50,122 nucleotides of DNA, from positions 1 through 50,122 of the forward strand of contig NZ_JAMOQU010000009.1 in the NCBI RefSeq assembly GCF_027063845.1, given 5' to 3'. Shown here piece after piece: positions 25,234 through 33,963 of this stretch. Numbering within the stretch: position 1 is the stretch's first letter; the number at the start of each line of letters is the position of its first letter. The position numbers and the translations under genes are program-made. The notes below the pieces were generated by a model. The model worked only from the letters and a program-made list of their open reading frames with translations. It did not search any database and was not told the DNA's origin. The DNA comes from Thermococcus sp. Its GTDB lineage: Archaea; Methanobacteriota_B; Thermococci; Thermococcales; Thermococcaceae.

Positions 25234-26245
25234 CGTCTCGCCTGTCGATAATGTGCTCCAGCTCGGGCCCGGTCTTTATGAGCCCGACGGGGACCCCAAC
25301 CCTCTCCTCTATTTCTTCCACGAACTCCTTCGCCTTCCTCGGCAGTTTATCGTAATCGGTTACGCCGAAGGCGTTCTTATCGTACTTGTCGAGCATCGTC
25401 AAAGCGAGCATCGTCGCTCCGTTGATTCTTGCGGAGTAGCGGGCGAACTCGAAGTCGAACCAGCCGACGCGCCTTCTCCTTCCAGTTACAGTTCCGTACT
25501 CGACGAGGCCAAGTTTTTCGGCTTCCTCCTGGCTCATCTCCGTCGAAAAAGGTCCAGCACCGACCCTCGTCGGAAAGCTCTTGAAGACGACTATAACGTC
25601 GTCAACCCTTGTCGGGCCTATCCCGACGTCGCTCGCTATGGCGGAGGCTGTGGTGTCCTTGGAGGTCACGTAGGGGTAAGTGCCGTAGTAGAGGCTCAGC
25701 CCGAAGCCCTGGGTTCCCTCGATGAGGACGAGCTTTCCCTCGTCGAGCGCGTCGTTAACTTCTTCCGCAACGTCCGTCAGGTAGGGCTCGAGCTCCGGAA
25801 TATCTCTCGCGAGCTTTGCCTTCCTCATGACCCTGTCGGCGTTTGCCGGCCCGCAACCGCTTCCCGTCGTCCCTATCTTCTCGTGGAGGTGGCTGTTGGA
25901 GCGGTCGAGTTGCTTGTGCTTTTCCTCGATTATCGCGCAGCGGTGGTCTATCCCAACCCTCTCAGCGACGTTGAAGTCCCTGAGGTGTTCGAGCTCGTGG
26001 AAGAAGACCTCCGGGTCAACGAGGACGCCGGCTCCGACGAGAAGCCTCGCCTTCCTTTGCATGAAACCCGTTGGAAGCTGTCTTACCGCGTATTTCTTTC
26101 CATTGATAAAAACGCTGTGCCCCGCGTTCGTTCCAACGCCACCGCGTGCTATGACTTCGGGCTCGTCCTTCAGGGCAAGGTACGCTATGATGGAACCCTT
26201 TCCCTCGTCTCCCCATTGACCGCCAACAACGATGTAGCTCGGCAT
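25226..26245 (-). CDS. purA: Adenylosuccinate synthetase
   Basis: A 339-aa GTP-dependent enzyme joining IMP and aspartate in AMP synthesis. Signatures: [11 protein letters not shown] at residues 8-18, [49 protein letters not shown] and [11 protein letters not shown]. It is about 90 residues shorter than bacterial PurA, as is normal for the Thermococcales form. The start has GGTAAGGAGCC upstream. A perfect dyad lies upstream of its TATA box. The surrounding genes are not purine genes. Confidence 0.96.
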   Translation of the reverse strand: MPSYIVVGGQWGDEGKGSIIAYLALKDEPEVIARGGVGTNAGHSVFINGKKYAVRQLPTGFMQRKARLLVGAGVLVDPEVFFHELEHLRDFNVAERVGIDHRCAIIEEKHKQLDRSNSHLHEKIGTTGSGCGPANADRVMRKAKLARDIPELEPYLTDVAEEVNDALDEGKLVLIEGTQGFGLSLYYGTYPYVTSKDTTASAIASDVGIGPTRVDDVIVVFKSFPTRVGAGPFSTEMSQEEAEKLGLVEYGTVTGRRRRVGWFDFEFARYSARINGATMLALTMLDKYDKNAFGVTDYDKLPRKAKEFVEEIEERVGVPVGLIKTGPELEHIIDRRDVI

Positions 26246-26279
26246 GGCTCCTTACCAATGTTTAAGTTAATAGGGGCCT

Positions 26280-26314
26280 TATAATGGTTTCGAAATTAAC
26301 AGAAATTTGTTAAT
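26280..26314 (-). promoter_or_regulatory. purA promoter and upstream dyad
   Basis: On the minus strand ATTATAAGG (about 26278-26287) is a TATA candidate about 35-40 bp ahead of purA. Next to it a perfect inverted repeat, ATTAACA (26295-26301), GAAATT, TGTTAAT (26308-26314), occupies the usual activator/BRE-proximal position. Confidence 0.4.
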
Positions 26315-26399
26315 CCCCTGCCGGTGGTCTTGAGAATTTCAACGTCCCGGAGCACAATCTTAAAGTACGTTGGTGCCCAATGTAGTAATGTGATGCCCA

Positions 26400-26696
26400 A
26401 TGATGAAGGCCCCAAAGGTTAACGTTAGGGTTGTCCTGGAAAACGGCAAGTTGCTTCTCGTCGAGTGCCCAAGTGAGGAGATAATCTGCGAGTTCACCCT
26501 GGACGACCTTGCGGAGATTATTGAGTTCCGCTACGCAACGCCTTGGAACAAAAGCAAGGATATTCTAGAGAAGCTCGCCATAATCATAAACGACCTCGTT
26601 GATGCTTACTCAAACGTCCCAGAGAGACCCCCCACGAAGGACGACCTGATGAAGGCCGTGAAGCTCAGGATGAGCTACTCGGAGAAAGAGACTTAA
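26400..26696 (+). CDS. Hypothetical protein, 98 aa
   Basis: A small soluble protein I do not recognise. It begins with strands (VNVRVVLENGKLLLVECPSEEIICEFTLDDLAEIIEF) and ends in helices (DILEKLAIIINDLVDAYSN and DDLMKAVKLRMSYSEKET). Two Cys occur near residues 24 and 30. Codon bias resembles its neighbours, and a TATA-like CTTAAAGTA lies at 26359-26367. The direct repeat TGCCCAATG (26374 and 26394) flanks the predicted transcription start and the initiation codon. It lies 31 bp before the epimerase gene and may be co-transcribed. Confidence 0.65.
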   Translation: MMKAPKVNVRVVLENGKLLLVECPSEEIICEFTLDDLAEIIEFRYATPWNKSKDILEKLAIIINDLVDAYSNVPERPPTKDDLMKAVKLRMSYSEKET

Positions 26697-26727
26697 GGGG
26701 CCCGGTTCTACTCCCCCGGGGTTGAAC

Positions 26728-27648
26728 ATGAGGAACAAGTTAATCGTAGTCACAGGGGGAGCCGGCTTCATAGGCTCGCACATAGCCTGGGAGCTGGTCA
26801 AGGACAACGAGGTCATCGTTATTGACAACCTCTACACCGGGAAAGCCGAGAACGTTCCGCCCGGGGCGAAGCTGGTTAAGGCCGACGTAAGGGACTACGA
26901 GGCGATAGCCGAGCTGATAAGCAATGCCGACTACGTCTTCCACGAGGCGGCCCAGGTGAGCGTCGTCGATAGCATACGTGACCCAGTCTTCACCGAGGAG
27001 GTCAACGTTCTCGGAACCCTCAACATTCTTAGGGCCCTTCTTGAGGGACACGGAAAGCTCATATTTGCATCATCGGCGGCTGTTTACGGCGATAACCCCA
27101 ACCTCCCGCTGAAGGAGACCGAACGGCCGAGACCGCTCTCGCCCTACGGCGTGACGAAGGCAACTGCCGAGGAATACCTTCGCGTTTACCACGAGCTCTA
27201 CGGTCTGCCCGTGGTTTCTCTCCGCTACTTCAACGTCTTTGGGCCGAGGCAAAGTGCCAACCAGTACGCGGGAGTGATAAGCATCTTCATAAACCGGGCC
27301 CTGGCCGGGGAGCCCCTCGTAATCTTCGGCGACGGCAAGCAGACGAGGGATTTTATTTACGTGAAGGATGTCGTTAGGGGAAACCTTCTCGTTGCCGAGA
27401 GCAAGCGTGCCAACGGAAGGGTCTTCAACGTTGCAACAGGAAAGCAGACGAGCATCCTCGAACTCGCGATGAAAATCATCGAGATAACCGGGACGACGAG
27501 CTCGATAATCTTCGACAAGCCCAGACCAGGGGATATTAGACACAGCCTCGCAGACATAACTGAAATCAAAAAGCTCGGCTTCGAGCCGAAGTGGAGCCTC
27601 GAAGAGGGACTCAAGAAGACGGTGAAGTGGTATCAGGGGCGGAAATAG
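26728..27648 (+). CDS. NAD-dependent sugar-nucleotide epimerase/dehydratase (UDP-glucose 4-epimerase type)
   Basis: A 306-aa extended short-chain dehydrogenase. Features: NAD-binding VTGGAGFIGSH (residues 8-18), VFHEAAQVSV, Ser in ASSAAVYG, the catalytic YGVTK pair, RYFNVFGPRQ and TRDFIYVKDV, typical of GalE-like enzymes. The product probably feeds glycan or S-layer glycosylation. The ATG at 26728 follows GGGGTTGAAC. The 3' end overlaps the convergent secreted-protein gene by 16 bp. Confidence 0.9.
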   Translation: MRNKLIVVTGGAGFIGSHIAWELVKDNEVIVIDNLYTGKAENVPPGAKLVKADVRDYEAIAELISNADYVFHEAAQVSVVDSIRDPVFTEEVNVLGTLNILRALLEGHGKLIFASSAAVYGDNPNLPLKETERPRPLSPYGVTKATAEEYLRVYHELYGLPVVSLRYFNVFGPRQSANQYAGVISIFINRALAGEPLVIFGDGKQTRDFIYVKDVVRGNLLVAESKRANGRVFNVATGKQTSILELAMKIIEITGTTSSIIFDKPRPGDIRHSLADITEIKKLGFEPKWSLEEGLKKTVKWYQGRK

Positions 27649-29072
27649 AGGGTGAAAGTGTATTCCCCACCTCCGATACTCGCCCCACAGTCAGATGGGA
27701 CTATAACCCTTGGTGCGGGATATGCAATTGGCCTTACCCCTACCCATTCATATACGCTTGGTCCCCCATACCGCTGTCCTAACATGAAATACCTTGCTAA
27801 AGTTTGGCTACCGGTCCAGTATCCAGCAATAAACTCGGACAGCTCAAAGTACAACCTCGTGTGCACTCCGGCATTGTAAATGTAATTGACAATGGAATAA
27901 ACGCCAGGTCCCCATGAGGGTAACGTTCCTACTGGGGCTCCACCGTTGTTAACTCTGTCCGGTGCGCTTCCCTCAACTACATAGATTGAATCGTTTCCCG
28001 TGGCCCCCAGGCCATAGTAGTATCCGGCGTCATCTACAACCGATATGAAATAGGGCCCAAGCCATGTAGGGAGGACTATACTGCCCAATGACGGTTTGCC
28101 CAAAGTAGCGTTTGTGTCTACTGCATACCCATCATAACCTGCGTTCAAGAAGTTGGAAACAGGATAATCGAGGACGTAGATATTCCCTGAGAGAAGGCCT
28201 CCCTGTATTGAAAGAGTGATATCGTTAAAGTACCAGAACACTCTGTTCGGGTTGAAGTACTGACTTGTTCCCGTCCCGTTGAGGTGTATCATTATCTCCC
28301 GCACGGAGTTAGCTGGCACGGTGTAGTTCACCCAGAACCATATTTTTCCATTGGTTGAATCGTTGAACGCCCAGAAATACAGCTGTTTCCCGGAGGAATC
28401 CGTTACGTAAACCTTGGAGAGGTCCGGAATGCACGATGGAGAAACTGTGAAGTTAATCACGTAGTTTCTCAGTTCTGGATTTCCAGTGTTGTTTACAGTT
28501 ATTCTAATCTCGCTGACGTTCAGTGGAGGTGGCGAGTAGCTCGTTGAACCAGTGCCGATTCCCTCGGATACAAGGGAAATCTCTCCCGGACACAAAGCAG
28601 TCCCGCCAGCTACAGTTCCTATAGCATTAACAATTTCCGGTTCTGGGAGATTAAAGAATGGGGACACTGCATAGTTAGGACTGGCGTTCAACGTGAGCCG
28701 ATACACTGCCCCCGCTGAGATACCCGAGTTTGTTGAAAAAGTACCCTTGACTATGTCAGTGGTTGGGGTAGAGTCCCCAAATGAACGGTACCCCTGGATT
28801 TTAATCTGAACCGTAAAATTGAACTCTCCATGGACATCATTGGAGAAAACAACGGAGGCGCCAGTGAGCGTCCACGTTTGAATAATTCCCCCTGATTTTG
28901 ACCAGTAAAGGGTAATCGTCGCCCACGTAACAGGGCTCTTAACTTGGCATTCTCCTAAGCCGAGGGGCTGAACCTTCACACTAATGTCCGGCACAGCCAA
29001 GCTTAACCCAATGAGTAGCACTGCAATTAGAACGCCTGATAGAGCCCTTCTGAGTAATTTAACCGAATGCAT
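27633..29072 (-). CDS. Secreted surface protein, possibly DUF2341-like
   Basis: A 479-aa predicted secreted protein. The signal peptide is about residues 8-27 (RRALSGVLIAVLLIGLSLAV). The rest is rich in Ser, Thr, Asn, Gly and aromatic residues with many N-x-S/T sites, beta-sandwich-like strands, and IRITVNNTGNPELRNYVINF, LYFWAF and IWFWVNYTVPANS segments like the DUF2341 lectin-type domain. There is no C-terminal anchor or CGP-CTERM motif; it ends in YTFTLYFRP, which may be assembled or shed. The coding sequence looks more A/T-rich than its neighbours, suggesting recent exchange, as is common for surface genes. Confidence 0.7.
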   Translation of the reverse strand: MHSVKLLRRALSGVLIAVLLIGLSLAVPDISVKVQPLGLGECQVKSPVTWATITLYWSKSGGIIQTWTLTGASVVFSNDVHGEFNFTVQIKIQGYRSFGDSTPTTDIVKGTFSTNSGISAGAVYRLTLNASPNYAVSPFFNLPEPEIVNAIGTVAGGTALCPGEISLVSEGIGTGSTSYSPPPLNVSEIRITVNNTGNPELRNYVINFTVSPSCIPDLSKVYVTDSSGKQLYFWAFNDSTNGKIWFWVNYTVPANSVREIMIHLNGTGTSQYFNPNRVFWYFNDITLSIQGGLLSGNIYVLDYPVSNFLNAGYDGYAVDTNATLGKPSLGSIVLPTWLGPYFISVVDDAGYYYGLGATGNDSIYVVEGSAPDRVNNGGAPVGTLPSWGPGVYSIVNYIYNAGVHTRLYFELSEFIAGYWTGSQTLARYFMLGQRYGGPSVYEWVGVRPIAYPAPRVIVPSDCGASIGGGEYTFTLYFRP

Positions 29073-29158
29073 CGTTATTCATTATGGTTGGAAAGTCCTT
29101 AAATCATTAACCTTTTTTGGAGAAAAAGAAGTTAGAAAAACTTCCGGTTGTAAAAAGG

Positions 29159-31672
29159 TCAGAAGGTGTAGTAGTCCACGCCTCCGCGCTCCTTCTCATG
29201 TCTCCGCTTCCTGCCCTCTTCGAAGTTCTTGTAGTACTCAATCATGTATGGCGTTATGCTGGGCTTGACTTTCTTCATGGCCTCCTCGAAGTCCCTCCTC
29301 GAAACCTTTAACCTTTCAAGGAACTCCTCGCTCTCGCTCTCAACGAGCTCGCTCGGAAGTTCGCGCATGACCCTGCGCATCGCTATTAATGCGGCTTCCC
29401 TGACCAGCGCCTCTAAGTCAGCTCCAGAGTAACCCTCTGTTTTCTTGGCGAGTTCGGCAAGGTTGACGTCCTTCGCGAGGGGGACGCGCCTCGTGTGGAC
29501 CTTCAGTATCTCCAGTCTCGCTTTCTCGTCGGGCGCCGGGACGAGCACGAGCCTATCGAATCTTCCTGGCCTGAGCAGGGCCGGGTCGATGATGTCCGGC
29601 CTGTTGGTGGCACCGATGACGACGACACCGCTGTTCCGCTCTATGCCGTCCATCTCGGTGAGGAGCTGGTTGATGAGCCTGTCCGTAACACGGTCGCCCT
29701 CCGCTCCTCTCGCGGGCGCTATCGCGTCAATCTCGTCGATGAATATCACCGTCGGAGCGGCCTGGCGAGCCTTCCTGAATATCTCCCTTATTCTCTTCTC
29801 GCTCTCGCCGACCCACTTGCTCAGAACTTCTGGCCCGCGGATTCCGATGAAGTTGGCCTCGCTCTCGTTCGCTACTGCCTTCGCGAGGAGGGTCTTACCG
29901 GTTCCCGGCGGACCGTAGAGGAGTATGCCCCTTGGGGGCGTTATGCCGAGCCTCTCGAACGCCTTTGGGTACTTGAGTGGCCACTCTACTGCCTCGCGGA
30001 GCTCCTGCTTGACATCCTCAAGGCCTCCGATGTCCTCCCAGCGGACGTTTGGCACCTCGAGGAGGACCTCCCTGAGCGCTGACGGCTCGACCATCTTGAG
30101 GGCCTCGTAGAAGTCCTCCTTCCTGACGCGGAGCTCCTGAAGGACCTCCGGCGGTATCTTCTCCTGCTCGGGGCTTATCTTGCCCTCGTTTATCAGCCTC
30201 CTCAGGACGACCATAGCGGCTTCCCTTGCGAGGGCCGCGAGGTCCGCTCCAACGAAGCCGTGCGTCTTGTCGGCAATCTCCTCGAGCATCTTGTCGATGA
30301 GCCTGCTTCTCACTTCAGCGTAGATTTCGCCCTCGCTCTTGAGGGCCTCCTTGGCCTCCCCTTCGTCCCTTGCCTCCTCAACCCTGCGAATCAGCGATTC
30401 AAGCTTTTTCTCATCGAAGGAGCCTTTGGACTTCATTTCCCTCAGAATCCTGAGGACGGTGGCCTTGTCGTAGTCCGGTTCAAGGGGCATTCCCCTGGTG
30501 TGTATCTGGAGTATCTCCTTTCTGCCCTGCTTGTCGGGAACGCCAACCTCAATCTCCCTGTCAAAGCGCCCAGGTCTCCTAAGCGCGGGGTCAATGGCGT
30601 CGGGCCTGTTGGTTGCGGCGATGACTATGACCTTGCCCCTGCTCTTCAGACCGTCCATCAGCGTTAGAAGCTGTGAAACAACCCTCTTCTCGACCTCTCC
30701 AACGACTTCCTCCCTCTTCGGAGCTATTGCATCAATCTCATCGATGAAGATTATGCTCGGGGCGTTCTCCTCGGCCTCTTTGAAAATCTCCCTTAGGCGC
30801 TCCTCACTTTCGCCGTAGAACTTGCTCATTATTTCTGGACCGTTGATGGCTATGAAGTGGGCGTTTGCCTCGTTCGCTACGGCCTTGGCCAGGAGAGTCT
30901 TACCCGTTCCCGGTGGGCCGTAGAGCAGGACGCCCTTCGGCGGCTCGATACCAAGCCTTTCGAAGAGCTCCGGGTGCTTGAGGGGAAGCTCGACCATCTC
31001 GCGAATCTTCTGAATCGCGTCGCTTAAGCCACCTATGTCCTCGTAGGTGACCTCCGGAATGCTCTCCTCGCGAACTTCAACCGCCTGCGGGAGAACCTCC
31101 ACTTCGGTGTTGTAGGTTATTTGAACTATTCCCTTGGGAACAGTGTTTACAACCACGAACTTGAGCTCGCCGAAACCGAGGGGCATTGCCTCGAAGAGAC
31201 CGCGCAGGAGGTCGTCGAAGGGGGAGCCGCCGTAGTAGGTCTCGTTCCTGTTGCTTGCAACTAGGAGGTCGCCCTTGACGACGGGCCTGCCGAGGAGGTT
31301 CTGCTTGACCAAATCGCCGGGAATCTGGATGAATACTCCCTTCTGGGCCGGTGCAAGCACTACTTTCTTCGCCTCCTGGACTTCGGCCCTTCTAACCGTC
31401 ACGTAGTCGCCTATGCTCACCCCCGCGTTCCTCCTGATGTAGCCGTCCATCCTGATTATGTCGAGTCCCCTGTCGTCCGGGTGCGGATTCGCCACTATCG
31501 CTGCTGTCGTCCTCTCGCCGACGAGCTCGACGATGTCGCCCGGTTCAACACCGAGTTGCCTTTGGTACTTCCTGTCAAAGCGAACTATTCCCCTGCCGAC
31601 ATCCCTTTTCAGGGCCTCGGCAACCCGGAGCTTAATCTCCTCAACTTTCTCTTCTTTTCCTCCGAATATCAT
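29159..31672 (-). CDS. cdc48: CDC48/VAT-family AAA+ ATPase
   Basis: An 837-aa archaeal p97 homologue that unfolds proteins as a hexamer, often for the proteasome. The N domain (1-200) has the double-psi barrel. D1 has Walker A GPPGTGKT at 252-259, Walker B FIDEID near 309-314 and the arginine-finger segment [10 protein letters not shown]2 has Walker A at 587-594, Walker B near 645-650 and its own RPGRFDR. A charged insertion of about 60 residues (roughly 400-460) lies before HGFVGADL in D1. The C-terminus ends VDYYTF. It overlaps the RNase H-fold gene as ATGA and is followed by a T5 tract. Confidence 0.97.
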   Translation of the reverse strand: MIFGGKEEKVEEIKLRVAEALKRDVGRGIVRFDRKYQRQLGVEPGDIVELVGERTTAAIVANPHPDDRGLDIIRMDGYIRRNAGVSIGDYVTVRRAEVQEAKKVVLAPAQKGVFIQIPGDLVKQNLLGRPVVKGDLLVASNRNETYYGGSPFDDLLRGLFEAMPLGFGELKFVVVNTVPKGIVQITYNTEVEVLPQAVEVREESIPEVTYEDIGGLSDAIQKIREMVELPLKHPELFERLGIEPPKGVLLYGPPGTGKTLLAKAVANEANAHFIAINGPEIMSKFYGESEERLREIFKEAEENAPSIIFIDEIDAIAPKREEVVGEVEKRVVSQLLTLMDGLKSRGKVIVIAATNRPDAIDPALRRPGRFDREIEVGVPDKQGRKEILQIHTRGMPLEPDYDKATVLRILREMKSKGSFDEKKLESLIRRVEEARDEGEAKEALKSEGEIYAEVRSRLIDKMLEEIADKTHGFVGADLAALAREAAMVVLRRLINEGKISPEQEKIPPEVLQELRVRKEDFYEALKMVEPSALREVLLEVPNVRWEDIGGLEDVKQELREAVEWPLKYPKAFERLGITPPRGILLYGPPGTGKTLLAKAVANESEANFIGIRGPEVLSKWVGESEKRIREIFRKARQAAPTVIFIDEIDAIAPARGAEGDRVTDRLINQLLTEMDGIERNSGVVVIGATNRPDIIDPALLRPGRFDRLVLVPAPDEKARLEILKVHTRRVPLAKDVNLAELAKKTEGYSGADLEALVREAALIAMRRVMRELPSELVESESEEFLERLKVSRRDFEEAMKKVKPSITPYMIEYYKNFEEGRKRRHEKERGGVDYYTF

Positions 31673-32424
31673 CTTGAACGCCTCCTGTGAAGTTCAATCG
31701 CCTCCTCAAGGGTCAGGTTCCCGAGGGCAACCTCCCTTGCGAGGCTTGAGGGGATTGTTATGTTACCGCTCAGCTCCCTACTCCTCCTCTTAATATCCTC
31801 GATTTCCCTTTTCGTGGGTTCTTTTACCTCAAGGAGCTCCCCTATCGTCGTTTCCCTTCCGCCCCTCAGGCCGATGTTGATTGACGCAACTATATCAACG
31901 ACCGAGGAGCTTTCGATTCCTCCAACTTTTGGCGTCGTTCTGAACTCGTTGACGACGATTATCGGGTAATCGTAGCCGAGCATCTCGCCGAGGGCCTTGA
32001 GGGTCATCGTCCTGTGCCTTTTGGCGCCGTGGCCGATTTTTATCCTCGCACCTGGGTACTTCTCAAGCAGGTCAACAACGATTTCAACGTCCCTCGGACT
32101 CCCAAGGCGGTGGACCTCTATAACCCTCCCATCAGCCACCACGCTCAAACCGGGTCTCGCTCCGGGGTCTATTGCGATGAAGACGTTCTTAAACCTCTCC
32201 CTCCCTTCGAGCTTCGCGAGGAGTTCGTCTATGAAGTTCTCGTCGTGAACGATGACCTTAACCGGGAAGTCCACCTTATCCCTCTCACCCGTCAGGACGA
32301 CCTCAACGTCGTAGGGAATCCTCTCGCCAACGCGCAGGCTCAGGAAGGGGATTCGGTACTCCTTCAGGACCTTTGTTGCGGTGTAGTAGACCCGCGCGTC
32401 TCCTGTGACAATCGCAACCCTCAT
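31669..32424 (-). CDS. RNase H-fold protein coupled to CDC48
   Basis: A 251-aa protein. The N-terminal part (1-80) is a small alpha/beta region ([18 protein letters not shown]). The middle has an RNase H/RuvC-like strand, [23 protein letters not shown], with KIGHGAKRH and [11 protein letters not shown] further on. The C-terminus is helical and charged. Asp in the DPG motif could be catalytic, but the full acidic set cannot be confirmed by eye. The ATG at 32424 follows GTGGAGACC, and GGTTTATATCC near 32445-32455 is its TATA. The stop overlaps the cdc48 start by 4 bp, so the two are translated together. Confidence 0.7.
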   Translation of the reverse strand: MRVAIVTGDARVYYTATKVLKEYRIPFLSLRVGERIPYDVEVVLTGERDKVDFPVKVIVHDENFIDELLAKLEGRERFKNVFIAIDPGARPGLSVVADGRVIEVHRLGSPRDVEIVVDLLEKYPGARIKIGHGAKRHRTMTLKALGEMLGYDYPIIVVNEFRTTPKVGGIESSSVVDIVASINIGLRGGRETTIGELLEVKEPTKREIEDIKRRSRELSGNITIPSSLAREVALGNLTLEEAIELHRRRSR

Positions 32425-32502
32425 GGTCTCCACTTCTCACGGGGATATAAACCTTTTTCGAAATCCCATCGGGAGCGTTCAAGCCTTTTAAACTTTTGGA
32501 AT

Positions 32503-32514
32503 AAAGTTTATAGG
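32503..32514 (+). promoter_or_regulatory. TATA box of the acidic small-protein gene
   Basis: AAAGTTTATAGG, about 33-44 bp ahead of the ATG at 32547. It supports real transcription of the 46-codon reading frame. Confidence 0.45.
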
Positions 32515-32546
32515 TCATTGAACTAAATTCCGGGCGAGGGGAGGGT

Positions 32547-32687
32547 ATGGAGCCACCCAAGAAGAAGAAAGTGATAGATGAAGAAGAGGAGTTCCTCGAC
32601 GAGGAGTTCGAGCTGGAGGAGTGGGAGGACGAGGACTGGGAGGAAGAGTGGGAGGACGAAGACTGGGAAGATGAGGACGAGTGGTGA
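32547..32687 (+). CDS. 46-aa acidic Trp-rich protein
   Basis: A very short gene: MEPPKKKKVID followed by about 35 residues made almost only of Glu, Asp, Trp, Phe and Leu, with five Trp spaced in a W-E-D-E-D-W pattern and a final EDEDEW. Support: ribosome site GAGGGGAGGG just before the ATG, a TATA box at 32503, a clean TGA, and placement between divergent transcripts. Size and composition recall DSS1/Sem1, the acidic Trp/Phe-rich proteasome-lid peptide, but low complexity alone could give that likeness. It may mimic DNA or bind a basic protein. Overlooked easily because of its size. Confidence 0.65.
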   Translation: MEPPKKKKVIDEEEEFLDEEFELEEWEDEDWEEEWEDEDWEDEDEW

Positions 32688-32760
32688 GCTTTCCGGTTAA
32701 ACGTTCTCGTTTACGCAACCCATTTATACGCCAAGGCTTTTCTTTTCTCCCGGTGATAGA

Positions 32761-33963
32761 ATGGCGTTCCTCAAAGTCGTGCCCCTTGAAAAGGCCCTTG
32801 AGGTCATAGACTCCTTCCCGCTCGAACCGGAAGTCGAGAGGGTTCCTATTTCTGAGGCCCTCGGCAGGGTTCTTGCAGAGGATATCGTTTCGCCGATAAA
32901 CGTGCCCCCCTTTGACAGGGCCACCGTTGACGGCTACGCGATTAGGGCAGAGGACACCTTCATGGCGAGCGAGAGCGAGCCCGTCAGGCTCAAGGTAATC
33001 GGCGAGGTGAACGCAGGTGACTATCCCGACTTCGAGCTGAGGCCCGGCGAGAGCGTCTACATCTCCACCGGAGCGCCCCTCCCGAAGGGCGCCGACGCGG
33101 TGATACAGTTCGAGGACGTTGACAGGGACAGCGACGAGGTAATCATCTACAAGCCCGCCTATCCTGGTCTCGGTGTCATGAAGGCCGGAGCCGACATACC
33201 TGCCGGCAAGCCCCTCCTGAAGCGCGGGACGAGGCTCGGCTTCAAGGAGACGGCCCTTCTATCTGCCGTTGGTTTGGCAGAGGTTCCCGTCTTCAGGAAA
33301 CCGAAGGTTGCCGTCATAAGCACCGGAAACGAACTCGTTCTCCCGGGCGAGGAGCTAAGGCCGGGCCAGATTTACGACATCAATGGAAGGGCAATAGCCG
33401 ACGCCGTCAGGGAGCTTGGAGGTGAGGCGGTTTTCCTCGGCATAGCCAGGGACGACCGCGAGAGCCTGAAGGCCCTGATAGAGAAGGGTGTTGAGTGCTG
33501 TGACATCGTGCTCCTCAGCGGTGGCGCGAGCGGTGGGATAAGGGATTTGACCAGCTCGATAATCGAGGAGCTCGGCGAGGTCAAAATCCACGGCATAGCG
33601 ATTCAGCCAGGAAAGCCGACGATAATCGGCTTGATAGACGGAAAACCGGTCTTCGGTCTGCCCGGTTATCCCACGAGCTGTCTGACGAACTTCACCCTGC
33701 TCGTCGCCCCGCTCCTGAGAAGGCTCATCGGAAGGGAGAGAGAGGTCAGGAAGGTCAAAAAGAGGCTTGCCCACAAGGTCTTCTCGGTAAAGGGCAGGAG
33801 GCAGTTCCTCCCGGTGAGGATTGAGAGTGATAAGGCAGTTCCAATACTCAAGGGAAGCGGTGCCGTCACGAGCTTTATCGATGCGGACGGCTTCATCGAG
33901 GTTCCCGAGAACGTGGAGATATTAGAGGCCGGGGAAGAGGTTGAGGTTACATTCTTTGGCTAA
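32761..33963 (+). CDS. moeA: Molybdopterin molybdenumtransferase MoeA
   Basis: A 400-aa MoeA that inserts molybdate, here probably tungstate, into molybdopterin for enzymes such as ferredoxin oxidoreductases. Motifs: PPFDRATVDGYAIRAEDT near residue 49, STGAPLPKGADAVIQFED, ISTGNELV, YDINGRAIADAVRELGG, LSGGASGGIRD and FGLPGYPTSCLTNF; the C-terminal barrel follows. It starts right after GGTGATAGA with a TATA (CCATTTATACGCC) near 32730. The end overlaps the convergent AAA gene by 4 bp. Confidence 0.96.
   Translation: MAFLKVVPLEKALEVIDSFPLEPEVERVPISEALGRVLAEDIVSPINVPPFDRATVDGYAIRAEDTFMASESEPVRLKVIGEVNAGDYPDFELRPGESVYISTGAPLPKGADAVIQFEDVDRDSDEVIIYKPAYPGLGVMKAGADIPAGKPLLKRGTRLGFKETALLSAVGLAEVPVFRKPKVAVISTGNELVLPGEELRPGQIYDINGRAIADAVRELGGEAVFLGIARDDRESLKALIEKGVECCDIVLLSGGASGGIRDLTSSIIEELGEVKIHGIAIQPGKPTIIGLIDGKPVFGLPGYPTSCLTNFTLLVAPLLRRLIGREREVRKVKKRLAHKVFSVKGRRQFLPVRIESDKAVPILKGSGAVTSFIDADGFIEVPENVEILEAGEEVEVTFFG

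Noticed and set aside
25253-26284. 343-codon plus-strand frame opposite purA
   Set aside because: Shadow frame; purA motifs are unambiguous.
29159-29180. HbYX proteasome-docking motif at the CDC48 C-terminus
   Set aside because: The end reads Tyr-Tyr-Thr-Phe, so Tyr is not in the penultimate position required for HbYX.
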